From Nitrosomonas sp. Nm132 (GTDB lineage: Bacteria; Pseudomonadota; Gammaproteobacteria; Burkholderiales; Nitrosomonadaceae), in assembly GCF_900100485.1 (NCBI RefSeq), contig NZ_FNDH01000004.1, positions 62,001 through 126,000 on the forward strand: a DNA stretch of 64,000 nucleotides. The letters run 5' to 3'. The position numbers and the translations under genes are program-made. Each line of letters opens with the position of its first letter. Positions within the stretch are counted from its first letter, which is position 1. Below are positions 1-8,610 of this stretch, in pieces. The notes beneath the pieces were generated by a model. The model was not told the DNA's origin. It was given only the letters and a program-made list of their open reading frames with translations, and ran no database searches.

Positions 1-200
1 CTGTGAGCGCTGTTGCCTTGCGCCACCTTGGCACGGTGCTTACCATTATGCTGATGTCGAACCAGATTGCTTATCGAATACGCACTTCAAAAACAGTCAC
101 ATGCTAGTCGAGTCATGCATCAATCTGCGCGGAAAAGTGTCTAACCTTCGTAATAGGCTCGATCATTTTTAACCATCAAACGGACATATCATTAGCTCAA

Positions 201-1142
201 ATGGCGCATCATCATACTCCTCAACAGGATCTTGCTGAAGGATTCTGGCATGGGCACGGCAATCATCGGCATCCTGAGCCAGATCGTAATGGGCGCGCTT
301 TCGTTATTGCCATCGCCTTGAATATCACTTTTGTTGTGGTCGAGTTTGCTTACGGTTTTATCGCTAACTCTACGGCGCTGATGGCGGATGCGAGCCACAA
401 TTTATCTGATGTGCTCGGACTGGCGCTTGCGGCTGGCGCATCCATTCTGGCGCGCAAAGCAGCGAATGAGCGCTATACCTATGGATTACGCAGCAGCTCG
501 ATTCTGGCTGCCCTGATCAATGCCATGTTGCTGCTGGTCACGTGCGGGGCGCTCGGCTGGGAGGCGATACAACGCTTTTCCCACCCGCCTCTTGTCGCCG
601 GTGTTACGGTTACCGTCGTTGCGCTTATTGGGGTGATCATCAACAGTTTTTCTGCCTGGCTGTTTTTCAAAGGCAGTCAAAGTGATCTGAATATCCGCGG
701 TGCTTATCTGCATATGGCCGTTGACGCTGCTGTGTCAGTGGGCGTCGTGATGGCGGGGGTAGCGATCGTTTTTATAGACTGGAATTGGCTTGATCCCGCT
801 GTCAGTCTGGTTATCGTCACCATCGTGATCATCGCTACCTGGGAATTTTTGCGCGATTCAGTGCGGCTTGCTTTGGATGCAGTCCCTCCTCATATCGAAG
901 TCGCTGCAATTGATGCCTATTTACGCGAGCAACCTGGCGTCGCCGACATTCATGATCTGCATATCTGGGGACTCAGCACCACCGAAAGCGCTTTGACTGT
1001 TCACTTGGTGATGCCTGACGGTTACCCGGGCGATGCCTTTATGGAGGATATCAGGGAAACCCTCCATCTGCGCTTTTTAATTCATCACAGCACGATTCAG
1101 ATTGAGCAAGGGACGGTCAGCCATCTCTGCTCGCTGGAATAA
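201..1142 (+). CDS. CDF-family divalent metal cation exporter (CzcD/ZitB-like)
   Basis: Inner-membrane cation diffusion facilitator that would export Zn2+ or a similar divalent metal in exchange for protons. The 313-residue protein has a His-rich N-terminus (HHH at 3-5, HGHGNHRH at 17-24), six hydrophobic segments, the paired HxxxD metal sites of helices 2 and 5 (H66/D70 in ADASHNLSD; H171/D175 in HMAVDA) and a cytoplasmic C-terminal domain with HDLHIWGLS. Length and motifs fit CzcD, ZitB or DmeF; the exact metal cannot be read from sequence. No strong Shine-Dalgarno precedes the ATG. It lies upstream of aroG on the same strand, 0.5 kb away, so it is probably a separate unit. A zinc-uptake-type cluster 2 kb downstream suggests, but does not prove, a zinc role. 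Confidence 0.9.
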   Translation: MAHHHTPQQDLAEGFWHGHGNHRHPEPDRNGRAFVIAIALNITFVVVEFAYGFIANSTALMADASHNLSDVLGLALAAGASILARKAANERYTYGLRSSSILAALINAMLLLVTCGALGWEAIQRFSHPPLVAGVTVTVVALIGVIINSFSAWLFFKGSQSDLNIRGAYLHMAVDAAVSVGVVMAGVAIVFIDWNWLDPAVSLVIVTIVIIATWEFLRDSVRLALDAVPPHIEVAAIDAYLREQPGVADIHDLHIWGLSTTESALTVHLVMPDGYPGDAFMEDIRETLHLRFLIHHSTIQIEQGTVSHLCSLE

Positions 1143-1661
1143 TCGTGGGCGGGGTTGGCCGTGCTTGCTCAAGTGGGCGGAGTGCAGCGCCCAATGCTTG
1201 CTTCAGCTTCAGCTACGTGATACGGCATCGTCTGCACCGCATTTCGTTTTTTATGTTAAATCTCCCAAACCGGGAAAGGTATGTTCCGGCTGGGTTAATT
1301 CCGTTTCTGAATCAAACTTGACTTTGTCGACTTCTCCTTGCCGTATTATTTATACTGTCTGCTGCTCGCCTTCGCGTCATGTTTGATTTGGAAATGGAAT
1401 AAAATAGCATTTGTGCTTTCCGCTCGCTTTTTGTATTGCCTGCGGATGAATATCTTTGACCCTAGCCCGAATATTTCATAAATTCGCGTGATGATCACCC
1501 AGGATTTTGATTAATAGGGAAGTTTTGAGAAGGAGGGGTGTAGTGATTCATACACCTGACTGAGCAAAATCTTTCTTATTAATCAAAAGGCAAGTGAGGA
1601 CACGTGCCAATTTATGAAATATTCGGGCTAGGTCAGTAAGCAATTAAATAAAGGAACTCAT
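1143..1661. other. Intergenic region holding a fold-back element
   Basis: About 320 bp of non-coding sequence, then a complete 162-bp repeat element (1466-1627) and the aroG leader. A loose promoter-like TTGACT near 1319 followed by TATTAT/TATACT lies upstream of the element, so the element may sit inside the aroG 5' leader. I see no supported gene here. Confidence 0.5.
1466..1627 (+). mobile_element. MITE-like fold-back element, copy 1
   Basis: 162 bp bounded by perfect inverted ends starting CCCGAATATTTCATAAATT and flanked by CTAG on both sides (1462-1465 and 1628-1631), which reads as a 4-bp target duplication. Inside are nested inverted repeats: GCGTGAT/ATCACxC, TTGATTAATA/TATTAATCAA and a central GGTGTA/TACACC hairpin, so one strand can fold almost end to end. 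It has no coding capacity. It lies 34 bp upstream of the aroG start. The same element recurs at 53842, 55682, 58649 and 61380. Confidence 0.9.
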
Positions 1662-2762
1662 ATGAAATTTCAGACCGATGATTTACGCATTATCGGCATG
1701 CACGAACTCACCCCACCGGTGGAATTGCATCGCGAATATCCTGTGACCGAGACCACGACCGAAACGGTTTACGCAGCACGGCAGGCCATTCACCGTATTT
1801 TGCATGGTGAAGAGGATCGCTTGCTGGCAGTGGTCGGCCCTTGCTCCATCCATGATGTGGATGCAGCGCTGGAATATGCAGCCCGCTTGAAGCATCTGCG
1901 CGAGGTTTTCAAGGAGCAGTTGCACATTGTGATGCGGGTGTACTTCGAAAAACCACGGACCACCATCGGCTGGAAAGGATTGATCAACGACCCTGATCTG
2001 GATAACAGCTTCCATATCAATAAGGGTTTACGCATGGCGCGCAAACTGCTGCTGGATTTGAACAATCTGGGAATCCCTGCGGCAACAGAATACCTTGACT
2101 TGATCAGCCCGCAATATCTGGCTGATCTGATCAGCTGGGCTGCCATTGGCGCGCGCACCACCGAGAGCCAGGCGCACCGCGAATTGGCATCTGGCGCTTC
2201 CTGCCCCATTGGATTCAAGAATGGCACTTATGGCAATCTGAACATCGCCATTGATGCGATTGGCGCGGCTTCCCGCCCGCACCATTTTCTTTCAGTGACC
2301 AAAGAGGGGCACACAGCCATTTTTGCGACCAAGGGCAATGAAGATTGTCACATCATCCTGCGAGGAGGACGCAAGCCTAACTACGATGCAGTCAGTGTAG
2401 CCTCGGCCATTGAAGAACTATCCAAAGTCAAGCTGCCACCCTGCCTGATGATCGATTTTAGCCATGCTAACAGCCATAAGGACTATCGCCGCCAGCCGGA
2501 GGTGGCTGCCAATGTGGCCGAACAGATCGCCAGCGGAAGCCATGCCATCTGTGGCGTGATGATCGAAAGCCATCTGGTTGAAGGTAATCAGAAAGTGGAG
2601 GGCATGAAACGCGAACAACTGGTTTACGGAAAAAGCATTACCGATGGCTGCATCAGTTTTGAAACAACCGAGCAGGTGTTGTATCAATTGGCGAATGCAG
2701 TGGAGCAGCGCAGGGCCCAGCGTATGGCAAAGAAAGTTACGGTCTTCCCTCGCGTTGGCTAA
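1662..2762 (+). CDS. aroG: 3-deoxy-7-phosphoheptulonate (DAHP) synthase, class I
   Basis: First enzyme of aromatic amino acid biosynthesis: condenses phosphoenolpyruvate with erythrose 4-phosphate in the cytoplasm. The 366-residue length matches AroF/AroG/AroH proteins. Visible family motifs are VVGPCSIHD (58-65, with metal-ligand C61), MRVYFEKPRTTIGWKG near 92-106, the GARTTESQ stretch near 163-170, and the GFKNGT and DFSHANS motifs further on. The start is supported by AAGGA eight bases ahead of the ATG. Which feedback inhibitor (Phe, Tyr or Trp) it answers to cannot be decided by eye, so the symbol denotes the family. A complete fold-back element lies directly upstream and could affect expression. 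The convergent ABC permease follows at once on the other strand. Confidence 0.95.
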   Translation: MKFQTDDLRIIGMHELTPPVELHREYPVTETTTETVYAARQAIHRILHGEEDRLLAVVGPCSIHDVDAALEYAARLKHLREVFKEQLHIVMRVYFEKPRTTIGWKGLINDPDLDNSFHINKGLRMARKLLLDLNNLGIPAATEYLDLISPQYLADLISWAAIGARTTESQAHRELASGASCPIGFKNGTYGNLNIAIDAIGAASRPHHFLSVTKEGHTAIFATKGNEDCHIILRGGRKPNYDAVSVASAIEELSKVKLPPCLMIDFSHANSHKDYRRQPEVAANVAEQIASGSHAICGVMIESHLVEGNQKVEGMKREQLVYGKSITDGCISFETTEQVLYQLANAVEQRRAQRMAKKVTVFPRVG

Positions 2763-2772
2763 ATGGCCTCAT

Positions 2773-4029
2773 TCAACCCCTTACGGTAAGACCATGATGT
2801 AAGGACATGCGGTATGCACTGAGCGAGGGAATCAGCCCGAGCACCCCAGTACTTACCACAATCGTACCCAAAATACCGAGCGTCTGGTGGTTGATAGCAA
2901 AGTGATTAATGAAGATCCCATAATTTTCTGCGAGAAACGTCTGAGCAAATAAGATCCCCATTGTTAGCGCAAACATGGCGACGATGATGCCGCCTAGGGA
3001 AATCAACAGCGCCTCGCTTTGAATGATCAGAAATACGAAAAAGGGGGGGGCGCCGATAGCGCGCAGGACCGCAATTTCCCGCTGCCTTTCGCGTATGGAG
3101 GAAAGCAGCATGGTGCTTAATCCCAATAGCGATGAAAACAGCACCAGGATAGAAATTAATCTGAGCGTATTTTCCATCACACTCATCATTTGCCACAGCT
3201 CGGTAAGCGCGATGCCCGGTAACATGGCGAGCAGCGGTTCTTTTTGATATTGATTGACTTGTCGTTGGACATGAAAGGTGGCCATTTTTGATTTAAGTCC
3301 CACCATGAAAGCAGTGATGCTTTTGGGCGTGAGGTCGCGCGCTGCCAGCTCATGGGCAGCCATTTGCCTGCCCGGTATTTTTACGCCATCTTTCCAGTTC
3401 AGGTGGATGGCTTCCATCCCTGCCAGGCTGACGTACAAGGCGTGATCGACGGGCGTTCCGGTCGCCCGCAAAATACCGGTGACTCGAAAGGGATTATCAT
3501 CATGGATACTGAAACTGGCCTGCCCAAGGCCATGCGCCAGCACGATGCTGTCATGCAGACGATAACCGAGCTTCTTGGCGACCTCGGCGCCGATCACCAC
3601 ATCAAATAGCTGTGAAAAAGGGCCGCCTTGCGCAAAGGATAAGGGGGTATTCTGGCCAAAGCGGAAATGCGTGAAGTAGTCTTGCGTGGTGCCCATCACC
3701 CGGTAACCGCGATGGGAGTCGCCCAATGAGATCGGTATCGTCCAGGCCACTTTAGGATCGGCTGCGAGCTCACGATAACTTTGCCACGAGATGTTATTGG
3801 TGGCATTCCCGATGCGGAAAATAGAGTACAGCAACAAGTTTAACTGGCCGGTACGGGCTCCCACGATGAGATCCACGCCGGAAACCGTTTTACTGAAACT
3901 TTCTTTTGCTTCGTGCCGGATATGCTCTACCCCCAGCAACACAAAGGTACTGATCGCCACCGAAATCAAGGCGAGTAATACCGTGTATTTTCGATTGAGC
4001 AGGCTATGCCAGGCGACCTTAACAAACAT
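2773..4029 (-). CDS. FtsX-type ABC transporter permease of a zinc-linked cluster
   Basis: MacB/FtsX-type inner-membrane permease of 418 residues, working with the ATPase gene just upstream. It shows one N-terminal membrane segment (TVLLALISVAISTFVLLG), a large periplasmic domain and three C-terminal membrane helices, including the conserved RERQREIAVLRAIGAP loop. I chose the start at 4029 (MFVKVAWHSLL) because GGAGG lies about 8 bases upstream and earlier in-frame starts would add residues unlike the family. The start overlaps the ATPase stop by 11 bp, indicating translational coupling. Together with the DUF3299 and DUF2796 genes this reproduces the gene content of Pseudomonas aeruginosa PA4063-PA4066, a zinc-responsive operon. 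The transported substrate is unknown. Confidence 0.88.
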   Translation of the reverse strand: MFVKVAWHSLLNRKYTVLLALISVAISTFVLLGVEHIRHEAKESFSKTVSGVDLIVGARTGQLNLLLYSIFRIGNATNNISWQSYRELAADPKVAWTIPISLGDSHRGYRVMGTTQDYFTHFRFGQNTPLSFAQGGPFSQLFDVVIGAEVAKKLGYRLHDSIVLAHGLGQASFSIHDDNPFRVTGILRATGTPVDHALYVSLAGMEAIHLNWKDGVKIPGRQMAAHELAARDLTPKSITAFMVGLKSKMATFHVQRQVNQYQKEPLLAMLPGIALTELWQMMSVMENTLRLISILVLFSSLLGLSTMLLSSIRERQREIAVLRAIGAPPFFVFLIIQSEALLISLGGIIVAMFALTMGILFAQTFLAENYGIFINHFAINHQTLGILGTIVVSTGVLGLIPSLSAYRMSLHHGLTVRG

Positions 4030-4759
4030 GTTGACTGCCTCCTGCCTGGTTGATTTCAGCCAAATTAACCACATGGTGAAAATGTGGGGCCAGCGCCGTG
4101 TCATGGCTTACGAAAATTAAGGTGTTGCCCTGGGTTTTGCTGATTTCCAGAAGCATTTGCATAAAAGCATCCCGGGTATCGCTATCCAATGCGGAAGTAG
4201 GCTCATCTGCAATCAGAATCTCCGGAGCATTCACCAGCGCCCGGGCAATCGCGACGCGCTGTTGCTGGCCTACGCTGAGGTCGCTGGCTTTTTTAGTGAT
4301 TACGGTGTTATCCAGTTCCAGCATATCAAAAAGCTGCCTCGCGGTTAAATCAAGATCGGTCCTATCCTTTTTGCCAAAATGGGCGGCTAGCCGGATGTTG
4401 TCCAGCACGCTCAAATAAGGAATGAGATTGAATTGCTGGAACACGATACCGATATGCGCTGCTCTAAAGCGATCGCGCGCGCGGGCGGATAATGCGCTCA
4501 AGTTTTGGCCCAGTATTTCTATAGTGCCTTTATTTGCGACCAGGATACCTGCCAGCAAATTCAACAGGGTTGATTTTCCCGAGCCCGAAGGGCCTTTGAG
4601 AAATACTCGGTCGCCTCTGGCAACGCGCCATTCAGGAATAGCCAGAACAACCGTGTGTACTTTGCCAGGATAGGAAAAGTGCAGGCCGTTGATTCTTACT
4701 GCATCAGGTATTGTGGCCGGAACGCCTGATGGTGAATTTCTCGGAGAGTTTGAATGCAA
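4019..4759 (-). CDS. ABC transporter ATP-binding protein
   Basis: 246-residue LolD/MacB-type ATPase energising the downstream permease. Motifs: Walker A GPSGSGKS (56-63), Q-loop FQQFNLIP near 108-115, signature LSVGQQQR (161-168), Walker B ILIADEP (181-187) and H-loop VSHD. Translation appears to begin at a TTG codon (4757-4759), preceded at good spacing by GAGGAG; no in-frame ATG sits in a better position. The gene is divergent from the DUF3299 gene, with 66-87 bp between them that must contain both promoters. I looked for a clear Zur box there and did not find a convincing one. In PA4063-PA4066-type clusters this ATPase is linked to zinc acquisition; that function is inferred from gene content. 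Confidence 0.9.
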   Translation of the reverse strand: MHSNSPRNSPSGVPATIPDAVRINGLHFSYPGKVHTVVLAIPEWRVARGDRVFLKGPSGSGKSTLLNLLAGILVANKGTIEILGQNLSALSARARDRFRAAHIGIVFQQFNLIPYLSVLDNIRLAAHFGKKDRTDLDLTARQLFDMLELDNTVITKKASDLSVGQQQRVAIARALVNAPEILIADEPTSALDSDTRDAFMQMLLEISKTQGNTLIFVSHDTALAPHFHHVVNLAEINQAGGSQHVC

Positions 4760-4846
4760 GATAAAATCTCCTCGTCGGTTTTATTCTAGATCTAATGTAC
4801 TATACTGTAGCACGGCGTCAACTTTATGGTATCGGTACTGCTTTTT

Positions 4847-5487
4847 ATGAGACTCAGTTTCTTGATTAACAAATCAGCGCTATTCATCAGCCTCCTGGCT
4901 ACTTTGCTCATCGCTTGCTCCCCAAATGAGCCGAATGCACGTTTAGAAGTGGCATCTGGCAATGAAACGCTGGCTAAACCGCAGGTGCTTCACACTGAGC
5001 CTTATCAAACCATTCAGTGGACCGATCTGATGCCAGCGGATGATCTGGATGCTTTATTGAATCCTCCGGCCTATCTGGATGAGATCGAAGATGGCTCTGA
5101 GGAAGATAAGTTAAGCAGTCAGTTCATGTTGGCGATAACCCAGGCAAGTGACGACCGATACCAGCAGGCGCTCATATCGACACGAATCAAGCCAGAATTT
5201 GATAATCAAAGGATCAGATTACCGGGCTTTATCGTACCACTGGAATTCGGTGAGCAACAAACTGTCACGCGTTTCTTTTTAGTGCCATTCTTCGGAGCGT
5301 GTATCCATGTTCCCCCCCACCGCCCAACCAGATTGTCTATGGCGTCTTTGAAAAAGGGCTCAAGCTTGAGGCTTTGCATGAACCAGTCTGGGTGACAGGT
5401 CTATTGAAAACGACCCTGACGGAAAATGATGTCGCCACCGCTGCTTATGCGATGGAGGTGGCGGAAGTAGAGACATATACCGAATAA
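4847..5487 (+). pseudogene. DUF3299 lipoprotein, frameshifted at a C7 tract
   Basis: Homolog of the DUF3299 member of the PA4063-PA4066-type zinc cluster. The N-terminal part has a lipoprotein signal ending in LLIAC, then the conserved IRLPGFIVPLEF and VPFFGACIHVPP region. The reading frame is lost in a run of seven C (5312-5318): the original frame continues into unrelated residues and stops at 5395, while the genuine C-terminus (PPPNQIVYGVFEKGL onward, to YTE) continues in another frame to 5487. One extra C restores a single protein. It is either a recent mutation, a slippage-prone switch or a sequencing error. The start is uncertain: ATG 4847 (MRLSFLINKS) looks best for a signal peptide, but an in-frame ATG at 4826 exists and neither has a good ribosome site. 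Confidence 0.82.
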
Positions 5488-5499
5488 GTCAGTCGCTGT

Positions 5500-6060
5500 T
5501 TAGTCAACGCCAAGCGTGGCATTGTTCACTGTCAATGAAGCGGAACCCTGCTTGCCCTGAAAAATCCATTGTGCTTTGATGGCCTGGATACCCGGAAAAA
5601 GCGCAAAGAGCTTTATCGAAATGGCGGTTAAATCTTTAGCCTGCTCGCAGTGAAAAGTATAACTGGCATGGAAATCAGCATGCTCCTGCTGCGCTTCATG
5701 GTGATGTTGATGATCCGCGGACTCATGGTTTTTCATGTAAGGCATCTCAATTTCCGCATGCTCTAACAGGCATGTCGTGGCTGAAAAATCAAACAGGCGA
5801 TCAGCGGAAGCCAGCATCTGTTTCGCATTGGAGAAGGCGGCTGCTTGCTCTTCATTGCTGGGTGCGTGCTCAAATCCAATGAGATTGACTGCGGGAGAAT
5901 CGAATTCGATGGATAAAGCATTGCCCTCCAGCACGATATTAAGCATCGCTTCACCATGAACATGCGCGCCCTGGGTTAAATGGGCTCCTGACGAAAAAAC
6001 TTGTGGACTGCTGCCAAGCAGGATCCATAGCCATCCTATCAATAAGTGTCTGTTTACCAT
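5500..6060 (-). CDS. ZrgA/DUF2796-family exported zinc-uptake protein
   Basis: 186-residue exported protein with a signal peptide (MVNRHLLIGWLWILLG to about residue 23), then the DUF2796 hallmark AHVHGEAMLNIVLEG and a His-rich stretch (DHQHHHEAQQEHADFH) suited to metal binding. DUF2796 proteins (ZrgA of Vibrio, PA4063 of Pseudomonas) are periplasmic and induced by zinc starvation; a zinc-binding role is inferred. The ATG at 6060 is chosen because GGGAGGAA ends two bases before it and the signal peptide starts there; further upstream in-frame codons are spurious. That ribosome site lies in one arm of a perfect 10-bp inverted repeat, suggesting translational control. The gene converges on the broken DUF3299 gene. 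Confidence 0.85.
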   Translation of the reverse strand: MVNRHLLIGWLWILLGSSPQVFSSGAHLTQGAHVHGEAMLNIVLEGNALSIEFDSPAVNLIGFEHAPSNEEQAAAFSNAKQMLASADRLFDFSATTCLLEHAEIEMPYMKNHESADHQHHHEAQQEHADFHASYTFHCEQAKDLTAISIKLFALFPGIQAIKAQWIFQGKQGSASLTVNNATLGVD

Positions 6061-6062
6061 AG

Positions 6063-6097
6063 TTCCTCCCTGGATAAATAATATATTCAGGGAGGAA
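6063..6097 (-). promoter_or_regulatory. Inverted repeat that can hide the zrgA-like ribosome site
   Basis: TTCCTCCCTG and CAGGGAGGAA form a perfect 10-bp inverted repeat around a 15-base AT-only-rich spacer. In the zrgA-like mRNA the 3' arm contains the whole Shine-Dalgarno sequence, ending two bases before the ATG, so the hairpin would block initiation. The symmetric arm could alternatively be a DNA operator, for example for the Zur protein encoded at 11.2 kb. Confidence 0.5.
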
Positions 6098-6264
6098 TTA
6101 TGCATCAAGCTTACCCGGCAATGCTCCCACGATGAGGTCTCTGCGCGCGATCGCCAGGTATCAACGATGAAATACAGAAACGATATAATCATCGGTTGAG
6201 CGCAAAAACACCCTCTCGATCCTGTGCCGGGCTCGGCGGCGGATACAATGAATGAAGGAAAACA

Positions 6265-6519
6265 ATGATCACTGGTGAACTCAAATCCAAAGTCGACCGC
6301 ATCTGGGACACGATGTGCTCCGGCGGCATTTCCAATCCGCTGTCGGTTATCGAGCAATTGACACCTATCTGCTGTTCATCAAGCGGCTGGCTGGCCAACG
6401 TGGTTGATCAGCTCGACGCTATCGACATGGCCGACCAAGACACCAAGGCCAAGATTGCCGCCAACGATGACGACCTATCCATCAACCGCTACCAGGAAGT
6501 GACGTACGAAGCGGAGGGC
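6265..6519 (+). pseudogene. hsdM: Relic of type I restriction methylase HsdM (N- and C-terminal bits joined)
   Basis: The first residues (MITGELKSKVDRIWD, GGISNPLSVIEQLT) are the conserved HsdM N-terminus. Just after, a shift of frame gives YLLFIKRLAG, the expected continuation. The sequence then jumps to MADQDTKAKIAANDD and INRYQEVTYE, a C-terminal segment of type I methylases. Some 400 residues in between, and all of hsdS, are gone. The piece is followed directly by an HsdR C-terminal remnant, so this is the scar of a deleted hsdMSR operon. Confidence 0.72.
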
Positions 6520-6524
6520 CGAAG

Positions 6525-6737
6525 ATGGCCGGCGCGCAGTATGAGAAAAAGATCCGGGATTACCTGCGTAGCCATCTGGACCACCTCGTGATTCATCGGC
6601 TGCGCAGCAATCAGCCGTTAACGGAAACCGATTTGCAAGGTTTGGAGCAGACCCTTACCGAGATGGGCGAAGAAGATGGCGCAACGAAAAACAATAGAAG
6701 CCAACCCAGGAAAATGGGGGGCGGCAAGCACCGATAA
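6525..6737 (+). pseudogene. hsdR: Relic of type I restriction endonuclease HsdR, C-terminus
   Basis: A 70-residue stretch containing EKKIRDYLRSHLDHLVIHRL, then NQPLTETDLQGLEQ and EMGEEDG, matches the C-terminal region of type I HsdR subunits, which normally span about 1,000 residues. It follows the HsdM scar after a few bases and ends in unrelated sequence. It cannot encode a nuclease. A separate HsdR N-terminal relic lies 30 kb away at 36282. Confidence 0.68.
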
Positions 6738-6760
6738 ATGTAATTTTTTGTGGGCGAACT

Positions 6761-8389
6761 ATGAGTAACAACGCATTATCAACCGTTATCACCTATCACG
6801 AAGCCAGTAAACACCGTTTGGACGGCTATGCACCGGGACCCCGTGGCTTGGACTGGGCTAATCAACCGGATCCGTTTCGCCGTTATGCGGGGACGCAACG
6901 CTGCGAGTTGCCTTTACGGGCCACTCCCTTGCAGATGCCATTTGCCGAAGTCCGCAGCGGCCGGCGGCAAACACCGGCAGCGATCAATCTGGCCAATTTG
7001 GCGACGCTGCTGGAGCTGAGCTTCGGTTTGTCTGCATGGAAAGAATACGGGGGCTCGCGCTGGGCGTTGCGCTGCAATCCTTCCAGTGGAAATTTGCATC
7101 CTACTGAATGCTATGTGCTCGCCGCTGCACGCGATGGCCTTGCGAGCGGCGTGCATCACTATGTCAGCTATGACCACAGCCTGGAGCGGCGCGCCGAGGC
7201 TGATCCCGATTGGGGCAGTGAGCTGGCTGGCGGCTGCGTGCTGATCCTCACGTCTATTCATTGGCGCGAAGCCTGGAAGTATGGCCTGCGCGCTTACCGC
7301 TACTGCCAACATGACTGCGGCCATGCTCTGGCTGCGGTCAGCTATGCTGCCGCCACGCTTGGCTGGCGCGCGCAGGTCTTGGAGAGTTGGCATGATGCGG
7401 CACTTGCTGCGCTGACTGGCGTGGCGCGCATGGGCGATTTTGCCGAGCATGAAAGCGAGGCGGTAGAGGTCGCGCTCTGGATTGGCTGCGGAAATGTGCC
7501 CGAGCCGTTGGATTCGGCTCAGGCAGCCGCAGCCCTGGCCAGCAGATTGAATTTTGTCGGACAGGCCAATCGCCTCAGCGCTCAGCATGTCCATTGGGCG
7601 GGAATCGATACGGTGCATCTTGCTGCCGAACGGCCCATCCCTCCTGCTTCATCGTTGATCCCGCCAACGCAGTGGCCGCCCCTGGCGCCAATGGATTGTT
7701 CGCAAGATGCAGGGGCGCTGATTCGCCAGCGCCGAAGTGCTGTCGGTTTCGATGGCGTGACTGCCATGCCAACAGAACGGTGGTTCACAATGCTCGATGC
7801 CCTGCTGCCTCGTCCTGAGCTACCGCCCTGGGAAATCTGGCAACGACCGCCGCGGGTGCATCTCGTCCTGTTCGTGCATCGTGTCGCAGGGATAACACCG
7901 GGTATCTACCTGCTTCTGCGGGATCACTCCGTCGCGCCCGCGTTACGTCGAGCGATACGCGAAGAGGCCGAATGGGCCGAAGTAGCCGGTGCACCCCAGC
8001 ATCTTGGCTTGTTTCGATTATTCTCTGCCGATGCCCGAGACACGGCGCGCTTGATCAGTTGTCACCAAGACATCGCCGCCGATAGCTGTTTCTCGCTGGG
8101 CATGCTGGCTGAATTCGAAACCGCATTAAACGCGGGAGCCTGGCATTATCGCGAACTGTTTCATGAAGCCGGCATGCTCGGTCAGGCGCTCTACCTGGAA
8201 GCAGAAGCTGCAGGGCTACGCGGCACCGGCATCGGCTGCTATTTCGATGATACGCTGCACGCCCTGCTCGGCTTATCCGAACATGCGTGGCAATCGCTCT
8301 ATCACTTCACCGTCGGCGGCCCACTGGACGACCCGCGCCTGCGCACGCTGCCGCCTTATGCGCATCTTAGCGGCAGGCGGGTATGTTGA
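6761..8389 (+). CDS. SagB/ThcOx-type nitroreductase-family dehydrogenase
   Basis: 542-residue protein with two tandem nitroreductase-like domains. The N-terminal half carries YHEASKHRLDGYAPGPRGLDW and the flavin-pocket segment RCNPSSGNLHPTECY (near 106-120); the C-terminal half carries IRQRRSAVGFDG (near 315) and EAAGLRGTGIGCYFDD near 485. This double-domain form is the SagB-type dehydrogenase family, whose best known members oxidise azolines during peptide natural-product maturation. No cyclodehydratase (SagC/D) or precursor peptide gene is visible nearby, so it is probably a stand-alone FMN enzyme of unknown substrate. Start ATG 6761 lies after the HsdR relic; upstream spacing is poor in purines. 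Moderately high GC compared with the AT-rich gene that follows. Confidence 0.85.
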   Translation: MSNNALSTVITYHEASKHRLDGYAPGPRGLDWANQPDPFRRYAGTQRCELPLRATPLQMPFAEVRSGRRQTPAAINLANLATLLELSFGLSAWKEYGGSRWALRCNPSSGNLHPTECYVLAAARDGLASGVHHYVSYDHSLERRAEADPDWGSELAGGCVLILTSIHWREAWKYGLRAYRYCQHDCGHALAAVSYAAATLGWRAQVLESWHDAALAALTGVARMGDFAEHESEAVEVALWIGCGNVPEPLDSAQAAAALASRLNFVGQANRLSAQHVHWAGIDTVHLAAERPIPPASSLIPPTQWPPLAPMDCSQDAGALIRQRRSAVGFDGVTAMPTERWFTMLDALLPRPELPPWEIWQRPPRVHLVLFVHRVAGITPGIYLLLRDHSVAPALRRAIREEAEWAEVAGAPQHLGLFRLFSADARDTARLISCHQDIAADSCFSLGMLAEFETALNAGAWHYRELFHEAGMLGQALYLEAEAAGLRGTGIGCYFDDTLHALLGLSEHAWQSLYHFTVGGPLDDPRLRTLPPYAHLSGRRVC

Positions 8390-8610
8390 TAAGATTAACC
8401 AGCCAAAAGCAGTAAAAGTATGGTAAAAGGATCGCCCATATAGCTAGCCGGAGCTACCAATTACTCGTAAGTGGATCTAACAAAGTTTGTTGTAACGAAA
8501 ACTAAATCGATCTATTGCCATAAAAAATAAGGAGATAGTATGAAGTTTAGTGTATTAGATTTCATAATTGACATCACTAATTGCGTCATTTAGGAGATCT
8601 AATTCTAGTT
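8390..8610 (+). other. Leader region with a possible 17-codon ORF
   Basis: An ATG at 8540, preceded by AAGGAGATAGT, opens a frame of 17 codons (MKFSVLDFIIDITNCVI) ending with TAG at 8591-8593. The stop overlaps the AGGAG that could serve the DUF4917 start at 8611, an arrangement that would couple translation. Whether the leader is translated is unknown. No upstream attC or attI site could be recognised here. Confidence 0.3.

Noticed and set aside
3-107. Open frame at the left edge ending TAG at 105-107 (SAVALRHLGTVLTIMLMSNQ...)
   Set aside because: Could be the tail of a gene entering from the left, but only 34 codons are visible and no family is recognised.
1102-1386. 94-codon ORF after the CDF gene
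   Set aside because: Overlaps the CDF 3' end in another frame, composition not protein-like, no ribosome site.
4760-4846. Possible Zur box between the ABC ATPase and DUF3299 genes
   Set aside because: AT-rich half-sites are present but no convincing GTTATAnnATAAC-like palindrome.
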